Positions 25,342 through 34,670 are shown, counted from the first letter of the stretch. The stretch is DNA of 64,000 bases from Streptomyces pinistramenti (GCF_020564935.1 NZ_JAJCXB010000021.1:53613-117612), one strand, 5' to 3'. Made by a program: numbers and translations. Notes: generated by a model not told the origin, from the letters alone.

Positions 25342-27350
25342 GCGGTGACCTCCAGAGGGCCGAGCTTGTTCGCCTTGCGGATCTCGTCGACGATCCGGCC
25401 GATGATTTCCGTGATGCCGAAGTCCTTCGGGGTGAACACGGCGGCGACCCCGGCTTCCCGGAGCGCGGCCGCGTCGGCGGAGGGGATGATGCCGCCGACG
25501 ATGACGGGCAGGTCGTCGACGCCGGTGCGGCGCAGCCGGTCCAGCACGTCAGGGACGAGTTCGGCGTGCGAACCGGACAGGATCGACAGGCCCACGCAGT
25601 GCACGTCCTCGGCGACGGCGGCCGAGACGATCTGCTCGGGGGTGAGCCGGATGCCCTGGTAGACCACCTCGAACCCGGCGTCCCTGGCCCGTACGGCGAT
25701 CTGCTCGGCACCGTTGCTGTGGCCGTCGAGGCCGGGCTTGCCGACCAGCAGCCGCAGTTTGCCGCTGCCGAGGTCGGCCGCGGTCTTGGCGACCTTGTCG
25801 CGGACCCGGGCGAGCGGGGTGCCGGCCTCGGCGGTGACGGCCAGCGGCGCGCCGGAAACGCCCGTGGGCGCCCGGAACTCGCCGAAGACGTCGCGCAGCG
25901 CCCAGGCCCACTCGCCGGTCGTCACGCCGGCGCGGGCGCACTCCAGGGTGGCGGCGAAGAGGTTGCCGTCCCCTGCCGCGGTCTTCTTCAGGACGGACAG
26001 GGCTTCCTGGGCGCGGGTCTCGTCGCGGTTGTCGCGCCACTCGTGCAACGCCCGTACCACGCGCGCCTCGTTGGCCGGGTCGACCGTCATGATCGCGGTG
26101 TCGAGATCGGCGGTCAGCGGGTTCGGCTCGGTGCCCTCGAAGCAGTTGACGCCGACGATCTTCTCCTCGCCCGCCTCGATCCTGGCCCGCCGCTCGGCGT
26201 GCGAGGACACCAGCTGTGACTTGAGGTAGCCGGACTCGACGGCCGCCATCGCGCCGCCCATCTCCTGGATGCGGTCGATCTCGGCCAGGCACTCCGTGAC
26301 CAGCGCGTCCACCTTGGCCTCGATGACGTGCGAGCCGGCGAAGATGTCCTCGTACTCCAGCAGGTCCGACTCGTGGGCCAGCACCTGCTGGATGCGCAGC
26401 GACCACTGCTGGTCCCAGGGCCTGGGCAGGCCCAGCGCCTCGTTCCAGGCGGGCAGCTGCACGGCCCGCGCGCGGGCGTCCTTGGAGAGCGTCACGGCCA
26501 GCATCTCCAGCACGATGCGCTGGACGTTGTTCTCCGGCTGCGCCTCGGTCAGCCCGAGCGAGTTGACCTGGACGCCGTAGCGGAAGCGGCGCTGCTTGGC
26601 GTTCTCGATGCCGTAGCGCTCGCGGGTGATCCGGTCCCAGATGCGGGAGAACGCCCGCATCTTGCACATCTCCTCGACGAACCGGACACCGGCGTTCACG
26701 AAGAACGAGATGCGGGCGACCACCTCGCCCTTGCGGTCGTCGGGCACCTGGCCGGACGCGAACACCGCGTCGAGCACGGCAATCGCGGTGGACATCGCGT
26801 ACGAGATCTCCTGGACCGGAGTGGCCCCCGCCTCCTGGAGGTGGTAGCTGCAGATGTTGATCGGGTTCCACTTCGGGATGCGGTTGACCGTGTACGTGAT
26901 CATGTCGGTGGTCAGGCGCAGGGAAGGGCCGGGCGGGAAGACGTGCGTCCCGCGCGAGAGGTACTCCTTGACGATGTCGTTCTGCGTCGTCCCCGACAAC
27001 TCGGTGATGTCGGCGCCCTGTTCCTCGGCCACCACCTGGTACATCGCCAGCAGCCACATGGCCGTCGCGTTGATGGTCATCGAGGTGTTCATCCGGTCCA
27101 GCGGGATGTCCTGGAACAGCCGCCGCATGTCACCGAGGTGGGAGACCGGCACCCCGACCCGGCCGACCTCGCCGCGGGCGAGGATGTGGTCGGGGTCGTA
27201 ACCGGTCTGCGTCGGCAGGTCGAACGCGACCGACAGGCCGGTCTGGCCCTTGGCGAGGTTGCGCCGGTACAGCTCGTTGGACGCCTCGGCCGTGGAGTGC
27301 CCGGCGTACGTCCGCATCAGCCACGGACGATCCTTCTGACGCTCAGTCAT
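25338..27350 (-). CDS. ecm: ethylmalonyl-CoA mutase (MeaA-like, B12-dependent)
   Basis: A 670-aa single-chain acyl-CoA mutase. The N-terminal TIM barrel shows RTYAGHSTAEASNELYR, FDLPTQTGYDPDH and the substrate-binding NTSMTINATAMWLLAMY. The C-terminal cobalamin domain has GKPGLDGHSNGAEQI with D-x-H-x2-G lower-axial histidine, LSILSGSH and VIVGGIIPS. In Streptomyces literature this gene was called meaA; its position directly after ccr supports ethylmalonyl-CoA rather than methylmalonyl-CoA as substrate. It turns ethylmalonyl-CoA into methylsuccinyl-CoA. It lies 43 nt downstream of ccr and shares an ATGA overlap with the lyase gene. Confidence 0.94.
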   Translation of the reverse strand: MTERQKDRPWLMRTYAGHSTAEASNELYRRNLAKGQTGLSVAFDLPTQTGYDPDHILARGEVGRVGVPVSHLGDMRRLFQDIPLDRMNTSMTINATAMWLLAMYQVVAEEQGADITELSGTTQNDIVKEYLSRGTHVFPPGPSLRLTTDMITYTVNRIPKWNPINICSYHLQEAGATPVQEISYAMSTAIAVLDAVFASGQVPDDRKGEVVARISFFVNAGVRFVEEMCKMRAFSRIWDRITRERYGIENAKQRRFRYGVQVNSLGLTEAQPENNVQRIVLEMLAVTLSKDARARAVQLPAWNEALGLPRPWDQQWSLRIQQVLAHESDLLEYEDIFAGSHVIEAKVDALVTECLAEIDRIQEMGGAMAAVESGYLKSQLVSSHAERRARIEAGEEKIVGVNCFEGTEPNPLTADLDTAIMTVDPANEARVVRALHEWRDNRDETRAQEALSVLKKTAAGDGNLFAATLECARAGVTTGEWAWALRDVFGEFRAPTGVSGAPLAVTAEAGTPLARVRDKVAKTAADLGSGKLRLLVGKPGLDGHSNGAEQIAVRARDAGFEVVYQGIRLTPEQIVSAAVAEDVHCVGLSILSGSHAELVPDVLDRLRRTGVDDLPVIVGGIIPSADAAALREAGVAAVFTPKDFGITEIIGRIVDEIRKANKLGPLEVTA

Positions 27351-27393
27351 GTATGACCCGTATCCTCGTGATTCAGGTGTCCGACGGGGCTGC

Positions 27394-28731
27394 TCAGATG
27401 TCCCTGAACCGGTTGATGGCGTCGAGGTGCCGCGCGCGCATCTCCTCGTCGCGCACCCCCATCCCCTCCTCGGGCGCCAGCGCCAGCACGCCGACCTTGC
27501 CCTGGTGGAGGTTGCGGTGCACGTCGTACGCCGCCTGGCCGGTCTCGTCGAGGGTGTAGGTCTTCGACAGGGTCGGGTGGATCCTGCCCTTGGCGACCAG
27601 GCGGTTGGCCTCCCACGCCTCGCGGTAGTTGGCGAAGTGCGAGCCGACGATCCGCTTCAGCGACATCCACAGGTAGCGGTTGTCGTACTCGTGCGTGTAG
27701 CCCGAGGTCGAGGCGCAGGTGACGATGGTGCCGCCCTTGCGCGTGACGTACACGGACGCGCCGAAGGTCTCGCGGCCCGGGTGCTCGAAGACGATGTCCA
27801 CGTCCTCGCCGCCGGTCAGTTCGCGGATCCGCTTGCCGAAGCGCTTCCACTCGCGCGGGTCCTGGTGGTGCTCGTCCTTCCAGAACCTGTAGCCCTCGGC
27901 GTTGCGGTCGATGATCGCCTCGGCGCCCATCCTGCGGCAGATCTCCGCCTTCTGGTCGCTGGAGACCACGCAGATCGGGTTGGCGCCGCCGGCCAGCGCG
28001 AACTGGGTGGCGTAGCTGCCGAGTCCGCCGCTCGCGCCCCAGATCAGGACGTTGTCGCCCTGCTTCATCCCGGCGCCGTTACGGGAGACGAGCTGGCGGT
28101 ACGCGGTCGAGTTGACCAGTCCTGGCGCTGCCGCCTCCTCCCAGCTCAGATGCTGCGGCTTGGGCATCAGCTGGTTGGACTTGACCAGGGCGATCTCGGC
28201 GAGGCCGCCGAAGTTGGTCTCGAAGCCCCAGATCCGCTGCTCGGGGTCGAGCATCGTGTCGTTGTGTCCGTCGGACGACTCCAGCTCGACGGAGAGGCAG
28301 TGCGCGACGACCTCGTCGCCCGGGCCCCAGGCGTTGACGCCGGGGCCGGTGCGCAGCACGACGCCGGAGAGGTCGGAGCCGATGACGTGGTACGGCAGGT
28401 CGTGCCGCTTGGCGAGCGGGGAGAGCTTGCCGTAGCGCTCCAGGAAGCCGAAGGTCGGCATCGGCTCGAAGATCGACGTCCACACGGAGTTGTAGTTGAC
28501 CGAGGAGGCCATGACGGCGACCAGCGCCTCGCCGGGCCCCAGTTCGGGCACCGCCACGTCGTCGACGTGCAGGGACTTGCGGGGGTCCTTGTCCTTGGTG
28601 GCGAGCCCCGCGAACATCTCGGCCTCGTCCTTGTGCACGGTGACCGCGCGGTAGGACTCGGGGAGGGGCAGGCCGGCGAAGTCAGCGCTGGTGCTGTCGG
28701 GCGCGAGGATCGCGTCCAGGATTTCGTTCAT
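27394..28731 (-). CDS. ccr: crotonyl-CoA carboxylase/reductase
   Basis: A 445-aa medium-chain dehydrogenase/reductase that reductively carboxylates crotonyl-CoA to ethylmalonyl-CoA with NADPH and CO2. Diagnostic stretches are SSVNYNSVWTSIFEPMPTFG, HVIGSDLSGVVLRTGPGV, the cofactor loop IWGASGGLGSYATQFALAGG, and FEHPGRETFG plus ASTSGYTHEYDNRYLWM near the C-terminus. The FEHPGRETF block contains the Glu/His region linked to CO2 binding. Besides assimilation, the enzyme supplies ethylmalonyl-CoA for polyketides. The ATG at 28731 follows GGAGG by 6 nt; no start further upstream is plausible. It is the first gene of the EMC operon, and 471 bp precede it. Confidence 0.96.
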   Translation of the reverse strand: MNEILDAILAPDSTSADFAGLPLPESYRAVTVHKDEAEMFAGLATKDKDPRKSLHVDDVAVPELGPGEALVAVMASSVNYNSVWTSIFEPMPTFGFLERYGKLSPLAKRHDLPYHVIGSDLSGVVLRTGPGVNAWGPGDEVVAHCLSVELESSDGHNDTMLDPEQRIWGFETNFGGLAEIALVKSNQLMPKPQHLSWEEAAAPGLVNSTAYRQLVSRNGAGMKQGDNVLIWGASGGLGSYATQFALAGGANPICVVSSDQKAEICRRMGAEAIIDRNAEGYRFWKDEHHQDPREWKRFGKRIRELTGGEDVDIVFEHPGRETFGASVYVTRKGGTIVTCASTSGYTHEYDNRYLWMSLKRIVGSHFANYREAWEANRLVAKGRIHPTLSKTYTLDETGQAAYDVHRNLHQGKVGVLALAPEEGMGVRDEEMRARHLDAINRFRDI

Positions 28732-29202
28732 GGTGTGCCTCCGGCGAAGCTCGTCTTCGGGGAACGGCTTGAGGGAACGTCGGGGGTGGTGCGGGTCGGG
28801 TGCCGTCGGTTCGGCCGGGGTGGCTCCGTTTCCGGTGCCGCTGCGGTGGTCGCGGCGGCGCAGGGCGCGGGGCCTGGCAGCGCGGGTGGCGCGGGAGGTG
28901 CCTGTGACGCAGGCGTCCGGGCGGGACAGCCGTAAAAGGGCTGTTGGGACAGCCGGCCCGCGAGTGGTGCCGCGCGCCGGCCGCCCGGACGACTTCACGT
29001 TATGACACCGCGTGCCAGGCGACAAGACACTGAGTGCCATGACTTTCTCTCAAGTGAAAGAAAGTCGTCACATCTGAGCGATGATCGTTCAAAGGGGTCC
29101 GGGGCGTGCGGGATGATCGGTCAAATGGCCCTGCGGGGGCGGGAGATGGGGCCGCCGGCGAGGGGGGCGCAGGTCGTCACGGGTGGCCGGGCACCCGTCG
29201 GT
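28732..29202. other. 471-bp non-coding region upstream of ccr
   Basis: Between the TetR stop and the ccr start there is no credible gene; the long open frame that reads through 28732-29040 on the minus strand has no protein-like character. The region should contain the ccr promoter and leader. The only clear structure is the inverted repeat at 29041-29066. Confidence 0.6.
29041..29066. promoter_or_regulatory. 8-bp inverted repeat, candidate operator upstream of ccr
   Basis: GACTTTCT (29041-29048) and AGAAAGTC (29059-29066) are perfect inverses around 10 nt, in an unusually AT-rich patch. It lies about 310 bp before ccr and 137 bp after the TetR stop. It could be an operator for the neighbouring TetR protein or a terminator of its message; no T-tract follows. 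Confidence 0.45.
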
Positions 29203-30003
29203 TCAGCGCTTCTTCAGCGCCTGCTCGATGGTGCGCATGATCTCGTCCAGCGGGGCGTCCGTGCGGGCCACCGCCACCAGGACCTCGCCCTCGCGCGACA
29301 CGGTCGCGGGCGCCGGCTCCCCGGATGCCGCCCGGCCCGCGCCGATACCGGTGCCGAAGGTCTCCCGGACGATCTCGAAGGCGTGGTCGAGCTGGGTCTC
29401 GACGTCGCCCTGGGCGCCGGCCCGCAGCCAGCGTCGCAGCACGTGGTTGTGCGCGGTGACCACCGCCGACGCGGCGACCTCGGCGAGCAGCGGATCGTCG
29501 TCGCCCTCGCGGTGCGCGCCCTCGTCGAAGTGGCCCAGGAGATAGCGGGTGAACAGCCGCTCGTATCGGGCCACCGAGGCGATCTCGGCCTCCCGGAGCG
29601 TGGGCACCTCGCGGGTGAGGTGGTACCGGGCCACGGACACGGCGGGTGACGCCGCGTACATCCGCATGACTTCCTTGATGCCGCGGCAGACCGTGTCGAG
29701 CGGGTTCTCGTGCGGCGGGGCGGCGTCCAGGACGGCCTCGGCGCGGACGAGGGTGTCGTCGTGGTCGGGGAAGATCGCCTCTTCCTTGGAGCGGAAGTGG
29801 CGGAAGAACGTGCGCCGGGCGACGCCGGCGGTGGCCGCGATCTCGTCGACCGTGGTCGCTTCGTAGCCCTTGGTGGCGAACAACTCCATAGCCGCAGCCG
29901 AGAGTTCGCGGCGCATTTTGAGCCGCTGGGCGGCTGCGCGGCGGGTACCGGGAGTGGTGGTTTCCGGTGCGTCGGATGACTGCGGGCGAGCGGGCTGGGA
30001 CAT
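29203..30003 (-). CDS. TetR-family transcriptional regulator
   Basis: A 266-aa regulator. The helix-turn-helix spans ~residues 30-75 with AAMELFATKGYEATTVDEIA and the recognition helix GVARRTFFRHFRSKEEAIF. The C-terminal region is helical and would bind a ligand, plausibly an acyl-CoA given its position between the 3-hydroxyacyl-CoA dehydrogenase and ccr genes; this is inference. The start at 30003 (M-S-Q-P-A) is chosen as the last Met before the fold, but Met codons at 30021 and 30027 are also possible and no good ribosome binding site decides. It reads in the same direction as ccr and could repress the EMC operon. Confidence 0.88.
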   Translation of the reverse strand: MSQPARPQSSDAPETTTPGTRRAAAQRLKMRRELSAAAMELFATKGYEATTVDEIAATAGVARRTFFRHFRSKEEAIFPDHDDTLVRAEAVLDAAPPHENPLDTVCRGIKEVMRMYAASPAVSVARYHLTREVPTLREAEIASVARYERLFTRYLLGHFDEGAHREGDDDPLLAEVAASAVVTAHNHVLRRWLRAGAQGDVETQLDHAFEIVRETFGTGIGAGRAASGEPAPATVSREGEVLVAVARTDAPLDEIMRTIEQALKKR

Positions 30004-30118
30004 GTGGGGACGGTACTGCATATTCATCCGGCCTGCGGCATTCGGTGCCGCCCGCGGCCCCACGGCCGGGGGCGGGCTGCCGGAAGGCTCCAGCAGCCCG
30101 CCCCATCCGCCCCACCCG

Positions 30119-31939
30119 TCAGCGCCGGGCGTACTCACGGAAGCCGCGGCCGGTCTTGCGGCCGAGGCAGCCCGCCGCGACGAGGTGCTCAAGCAGCGGC
30201 GCAGGGGCCAGGCCCGGGTCGCGGAACTCGGCGTGCAGCACCTTCTCGATGGCCAGCGAGACGTCCAGGCCGACCACGTCGAGGAGTTCGAAGGGCCCCA
30301 TCGGGTAGCCGCCGCCGAGCTTCATGGCGGCATCGATGTCGTCCAGCGTCGCGTAGTGCTCCTGCACCATCTTGATCGCGTTGTTGAGGTACGGGAACAG
30401 CAGCGCGTTGACGATGAAACCGGCCCGGTCGCCGCAGTCCACCGGGTGCTTGCGGACCGCGGCGCAGACCTCGCGCACGGTGGCGTGCACGTCGTCGGCG
30501 GTCAGCACCGTGCGCACCACCTCCACCAGCTTCATGGCGGGCGCGGGGTTGAAGAAGTGCATCCCGATGACGTCCTGCGGCCGGGAGGTGGCGCGTGCGC
30601 AGGCGATGACCGGCAGCGAGGAAGTGGTGGTGGCCAGGACGGCGCCGGGCTTGCAGATCCTGTCCAGGGCGCCGAACAGCTCCTGCTTGACCGCCAGATC
30701 CTCGGCCACCGCCTCGACGGCCAGATCGACGTCGGCGAACGCGTCGAGCGAACCTGCCGTGGTGACCGCGGCCAGTGCGGCATCGCGTGCTGCGGCGGTC
30801 AGCCTGCCCTTGTCCACCGAGCGGTCCAGCGACTTCGCGATCCGGGCCTTGGCCTGCTCCGCCTTCCCCTCGCTCCGGGCGGCCAGCACGACCTCGTAGC
30901 CCGCCTTCGCGAAGACCTCGGCGATGCCGCCTGCCATCGTCCCCGAACCGGCCACGCCGACCCGGCGCACCGGACGGCCCGCAGCGCCCGCGCTCGGCCC
31001 GGCAGGGCTCAGCGGGTCCGGCACGACCGTGGCGCTGCCCGGCGCCTCGTACGTGTAGAAGCCGCGGCCCGCCTTCCGGCCGGTCAGCCCGGCCTCGGCG
31101 AGCTGGCCGAGCACCGGTGCCGGGGCGTGCAGCCGGTCGCGGGACTCGGCGTACATCGCCTCCAGGACCGTGCGCGCGGTGTCCACGCCGATCAGGTCCA
31201 GCAGTGCCAGCGGCCCCATCGGCAGCCCGCAGCCGAGCCGCATCGCCGCGTCGATGTCCTCGCGGGTGGCGTACTTGGACTCGTACATCGCCGCGGCCTG
31301 ATTGAGGTAGCCGAAGAGCAGGCCGTCGGCGACGAAGCCGGGGCGGTCGCCGACCGCGATCGGATCCTTGCCCAGGTCGCGGGCGAGAGCGGTGACCGCG
31401 GCGGTGGCGGTCGGCGCGGTGAGCACCGAAGAGACCACCTCGACCAGCTTCATGGCGGGCGCGGGGTTGAAGAAGTGCACGCCGAGCACCCGCTCGGGGC
31501 GCAGCGAATCGGCGGCGAGCCGGGTCACCGACAGGGCGTTGGTGCCGGTCGCCAGGATGGTGTCGGGGCGCACGATGCCGTCCAGCGCGGTGACGATCTG
31601 CCGCTTCAGCTCGTAGTCCTCGGGCACCACCTCGATGACGAGGTCGGCGTCCGCCGCCGCCTGAAGGTCGTCGAAGGTACGGAACCTGGCCAGGACGGCC
31701 TGCCGCTCCCGCTCGGTGATCCGCCCGCGCTGCACGGCGCGGGCGGTCGCGGCGTCGAGGGCTTCGGCGGCGGCACGGGCTGCCGCGTCATCGGTGTCGA
31801 TGCCGATGACCTTGCGCCCCGCGCGGGTGAGCACTTCGGCGATCTGGCTGCCCATGGTGCCCAGGCCGACGACGGCCACGGTGGCGAGGGACGGGGACGC
31901 GGCGTCGGAAGAGTGGTCTGAGGTGGACTGACGGTCCAT
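30119..31939 (-). CDS. two-unit 3-hydroxyacyl-CoA dehydrogenase
   Basis: A 606-aa protein made of two complete 3-hydroxyacyl-CoA dehydrogenase units in tandem. Unit 1 (~20-305) begins VAVVGLGTMGSQIAEVL; unit 2 (~325-606) begins RVGVAGSGTMAGGIAEVF. Both contain HFFNPAPAMKLVEVV with the catalytic His, a later PGF/AGF segment and GRKAGRGFY or GRKTGRGF at the end. Unit 1 reads ATGTNALSVT where unit 2 has the more usual ATTTSSLPV, so unit 1 may have altered activity. It oxidises (S)-3-hydroxybutyryl-CoA or, in reverse, feeds crotonyl-CoA formation for ccr. GGAG precedes the ATG by 9 nt. Such double proteins occur in Streptomyces next to the EMC genes. Confidence 0.92.
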   Translation of the reverse strand: MDRQSTSDHSSDAASPSLATVAVVGLGTMGSQIAEVLTRAGRKVIGIDTDDAAARAAAEALDAATARAVQRGRITERERQAVLARFRTFDDLQAAADADLVIEVVPEDYELKRQIVTALDGIVRPDTILATGTNALSVTRLAADSLRPERVLGVHFFNPAPAMKLVEVVSSVLTAPTATAAVTALARDLGKDPIAVGDRPGFVADGLLFGYLNQAAAMYESKYATREDIDAAMRLGCGLPMGPLALLDLIGVDTARTVLEAMYAESRDRLHAPAPVLGQLAEAGLTGRKAGRGFYTYEAPGSATVVPDPLSPAGPSAGAAGRPVRRVGVAGSGTMAGGIAEVFAKAGYEVVLAARSEGKAEQAKARIAKSLDRSVDKGRLTAAARDAALAAVTTAGSLDAFADVDLAVEAVAEDLAVKQELFGALDRICKPGAVLATTTSSLPVIACARATSRPQDVIGMHFFNPAPAMKLVEVVRTVLTADDVHATVREVCAAVRKHPVDCGDRAGFIVNALLFPYLNNAIKMVQEHYATLDDIDAAMKLGGGYPMGPFELLDVVGLDVSLAIEKVLHAEFRDPGLAPAPLLEHLVAAGCLGRKTGRGFREYARR

Positions 31940-32327
31940 CGCGAGACTCCAGAGGATGTTCCCCGAGACAGGGGAGAGGTGACGACTGAGGAGTGTCCGC
32001 GCGGCGGCGCGAGAAGCGGCGCACGGCGGACGGGCCGCGGCGGACGCCACGGGAGGCCGGAGCACTGCGGGCAGCGCTGCGCGGGGAAGGAGAGGCGGCG
32101 GGCCCTGTCCCGGGGCCGTGCCGTGTTCTCCGTACGGGTGTCGTGCTGGGTGTGCCGAACCGACTGCACGCTGTGGCGGCTGCGTCACCAGGCCGCCGGA
32201 GCAGGGGTGCTGCTCGTTCCAGCAGGTTAACCGGTGGGTAACCATAGGTCCAGGGGTAGTGCGGGGCATGAAGGCGTGGTGCGGGCCACATCGCGCGAAC
32301 CGGGGGCGGCGGGAGGGAATGCGACAC
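31940..32327. other. 388-bp divergent intergenic region
   Basis: The region separates the dehydrogenase (minus) and the HEAT-repeat gene (plus). No gene is seen. It contains the 19-bp near-palindrome at 32225-32243. A second possible ATG for the HEAT-repeat gene at 32268 has TAGTGC 5 nt upstream. Confidence 0.5.
32225..32243. promoter_or_regulatory. 19-bp near-palindromic operator candidate
   Basis: GGTTAACCGGTGGGTAACC pairs at 7 of 9 mirrored positions about a single central base. It is the most regular operator-like sequence in this region and lies 85 bp before the HEAT-repeat gene. TetR-family regulators commonly bind palindromes of this size; the nearby TetR protein is one candidate binder. 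Confidence 0.5.
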
Positions 32328-32939
32328 ATGGAAGAGGAATTCCACGAGTTGACCGACCGGGTGCGGACCGAACTCCGCTCCCCACAGGACCTGTTGGCGT
32401 ACGAGCGGCTGCTCGGGCTGGCCCGCAAGGGAAGCCCGGCGGGGCGCGAGGAGCTGGCCGGCCTGCTGGTCGCCGTCGAGCGCCCGCTGTGGACCCGCGA
32501 GATCGCCGCCTTCGTCCTCGGCTGCGCCGGGGACAAGCGGGCCTTCGAGACGCTGGTGCTGCTGCTGAACTACCGCGATCCGGTGCGCTGCGCCACCGCC
32601 GCCTACGCCCTGGCCAGACTCGGCGACCCGCGCACCGCCCGCGCCGCCGCGGCACTCGCCACCAATCCGCTGCGCACCGCCTACGCGCTGCACCCCGTAC
32701 GGCTGCTCGCCGAGCTGCGCGCCCCGCAGTCGGTCCCGGCGCTGATCGCCACCCTGGAGCGGCTGTTGACCCCGTACAACCCGTACTGGCGGGTCGCGCT
32801 CGCCTGCGTCGAAGGGCTCGGCGCCCTGGGCGACCGCCGCGCGGTGCCCGCCCTGAGCGCGGCCGCGGCCCATCCCCGGCTGGCCGCGGCGGCGGCCGCC
32901 TCGCTCGCCAGGCTCGGGGTCCACGAGGGGGGCGGCTGA
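32328..32939 (+). CDS. HEAT-repeat protein
   Basis: A 203-aa all-helical protein. From residue ~45 on it shows repeating two-helix units with the HEAT/PBS-lyase pattern, for example RDPVRCATAAYALARLGDPR, RTAYALHPVRLLAELRAPQS and WRVALACVEGLGALGDRRAV. Such folds are adaptors without catalytic residues. ATG at 32328 is chosen because GGAGGG (32312-32317) lies 10 nt upstream; ATG at 32319 is too close to it, and an ATG at 32268 would add 20 residues with no family character. It is transcribed alone and ends at a hairpin shared with the convergent GNAT gene. Confidence 0.78.
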   Translation: MEEEFHELTDRVRTELRSPQDLLAYERLLGLARKGSPAGREELAGLLVAVERPLWTREIAAFVLGCAGDKRAFETLVLLLNYRDPVRCATAAYALARLGDPRTARAAAALATNPLRTAYALHPVRLLAELRAPQSVPALIATLERLLTPYNPYWRVALACVEGLGALGDRRAVPALSAAAAHPRLAAAAAASLARLGVHEGGG

Positions 32940-32956
32940 CGAGGCGGCGGGCTGCT

Positions 32957-32975
32957 GCGGACCCCACGGGTCCGC
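32957..32975. terminator. bidirectional terminator hairpin
   Basis: GCGGACCC (32957-32964) and GGGTCCGC (32968-32975) pair perfectly with a 3-nt loop, exactly between the convergent HEAT-repeat and GNAT stop codons. Confidence 0.65.
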
Positions 32976-32976
32976 T

Positions 32977-33540
32977 CTACGGCGCCACCACCGGCCTGCG
33001 GTAACGCAGTTCGGGGACGCTCACGCCGCCCGCATCGGACGCCTCCTCGGCGCCGTCCGGTGTGAATCCGGCCCGTTCGTAGAACCGGCGGGCACGTGCG
33101 TTGCCGCGCACCACCCACAGGCACAGCAGGCCGAAGCCGGCGGCCCGCGCCCGTTCCTCTGCCGCCGCCAGGAGCGTGCGCCCGACACCCGTGCCGATCA
33201 GGGCGGGCGCGACGTAGAGGGCCAGCAGCTCACCGGCGACGGGCGCCCCGCCACCGGGTGCGGCCAGATCGGGATCGCGCGCGGGGCCGACGGCGGCCCA
33301 GCCGATGACCTGACCGGCGCGCTCCGCGACCAGTTCGGACACCCCGGGCGGCCGGCGCCGGAAGCGCGCCCGGTGCCGCTCGGCGTACTCCGCCGCGCTC
33401 ATCGAGTCCAGGTACGGCTGCGGCATCAGACCGGTGTACGCCGCCCGCCACCCGTTCACCCGCAGGGCGGCGACCGCGTCGATATCGTCCTCGGTCAACT
33501 CGCGTACGCACTGCGGCGCCCGCTCCCGTACTGCGTCCAT
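32977..33540 (-). CDS. GNAT-family N-acetyltransferase
   Basis: A 187-aa acetyltransferase. The acetyl-CoA site is seen as ELLALYVAPALIGTGVGRTL followed by a helix, and GNARARRFYERAGFTPDG gives the C-terminal strand-helix. The N-terminal VRELTEDDIDAVAALRVNGW and YLDSMSAAEYAERH recall ribosomal-protein- or toxin-type GNATs that start with a W-R-xx-Y segment, but the acceptor is unknown. The ATG at 33540 has TAGCCT 7 nt upstream and no ribosome binding site, so the message is probably leaderless. It converges with the HEAT-repeat gene. Confidence 0.87.
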   Translation of the reverse strand: MDAVRERAPQCVRELTEDDIDAVAALRVNGWRAAYTGLMPQPYLDSMSAAEYAERHRARFRRRPPGVSELVAERAGQVIGWAAVGPARDPDLAAPGGGAPVAGELLALYVAPALIGTGVGRTLLAAAEERARAAGFGLLCLWVVRGNARARRFYERAGFTPDGAEEASDAGGVSVPELRYRRPVVAP

Positions 33541-33547
33541 GTGCGGC

Positions 33548-33553
33548 AGGCTA
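33548..33553 (-). promoter_or_regulatory. -10 box (TAGCCT) of a probable leaderless promoter
   Basis: TAGCCT on the minus strand lies 7 nt before the GNAT start codon at 33540. Confidence 0.4.
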
Positions 33554-33721
33554 GAGGGCGGGCGGAGATACGGCACGTGGATTGTTGACGGGGCGGGGCG
33601 GGGCGGCTGCCGGACACGCTCCACGTGCCCACCGTGCCCACCGTACGGACCGGACAGGGCGCAGGCCGGGGAAGGTGTGTCCTGCCGGCGCCGGTTGCCT
33701 TACAGAGATGAAGGTGGATAC

Positions 33722-34670
33722 ATGGCGGCGTCGTTGAAGCGGTCGGTTCCCGACGTCTGGCTGCTGGTGCGCAGCCGTCCGGCCGTGCCGTTGGCATCGA
33801 CACGTGTGCTGGCCGACACGCTCACGACGGCGTACGGCTCCCGCTTCGCCGTCCGGCACACGGACGAGCTGCTCATCGGCGTCCAGGACGGGCGGCTGAT
33901 CCTGCGCACACCGGCCGGCGATGACCTGCCAGCCCCGAAGGCCGTCTGCGTACGACAGGTACCCGGCTCGACGCGCCACGACCACGAAGTGACCCTCCTG
34001 CGCCACCTGGAACGCATGGGGAGCACACTCATCAACTCACAGGAATCGTATGTCACTTGCCGGAACACGTGCTGGCAGCTGCAGGAACTGGCCGTGGCCG
34101 GCTTACCGGTCCCCGCATCGCTCTCCTACGCCACCACGCCGTTGGACCGCGTCGTCCGCACCCCCGGTCTCGACGTGCCCTGCGTGGTCAAGTCCGTCAA
34201 CGGTTTCGGGGGCGCGGACGTGTTCCTCGCGCCGGACCTCCCCACGCGCGCGGGACGGCTGACGGTGCCGCCCACGGCATGCCCCTGCTCTTCCAGCAGT
34301 ACGTGGCTTCCTCCCACGGGCGCGACCTGCGCGTCGTCATCGTGGACGGCGAACCCGTCGCCGCCGCGGTACGCACTTCTCGCGACGGCGCCCTCGCCTC
34401 GAACGTCACCAGAGGCGGCTCCGCCGGCCTCTGCGCCGGACGCTACCCGGAGGCCGAAGCCCTCGCGGTCCTGGCCGCGCGGGCGCTGGGCCTCACCATC
34501 GCCGGCGCCGACCTCCTCTCACCGCCACCGGCGCCCACACCATCTGCGAGGTCAACGCGGTCCCGGGCTGGCGCCCGCAGATGACGGCGGTCATTCCCGC
34601 CATCATCGACTGCATCGACCGCCGGCTGCACGACGGCCCGGACGACGGGAGCCCGGACCTGTCTCCCTGA
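33722..34670 (+). pseudogene. ATP-grasp ligase (RimK-like) with two frameshifts
   Basis: The region encodes one ATP-grasp protein of about 315 residues in three successive frames. Frame one covers 33722 to ~34260 (CVVKSVNGFGGADVFLAPDL, the ATP-loop region). Frame two covers ~34262-34515 (MPLLFQQYVASSHGRDLRVV, then NVTRGGSAGLCAG). Frame three runs ~34518-34670 (HTICEVNAVPGWRPQ, the metal-binding C-terminus, and a stop). Each shift fits loss of one base. RimK-like enzymes add amino acids to a peptide or small-molecule carboxylate; the substrate is unknown. GAAGGTGG precedes the ATG. Sequencing error cannot be excluded, but the adjacent gene is also broken, which favours real decay. Confidence 0.75.

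Noticed and set aside
27394..29040. ccr read as a 548-aa protein from 29040
   Set aside because: The extra 103 residues are not protein-like; family length and a GGAGG site support the start at 28731.
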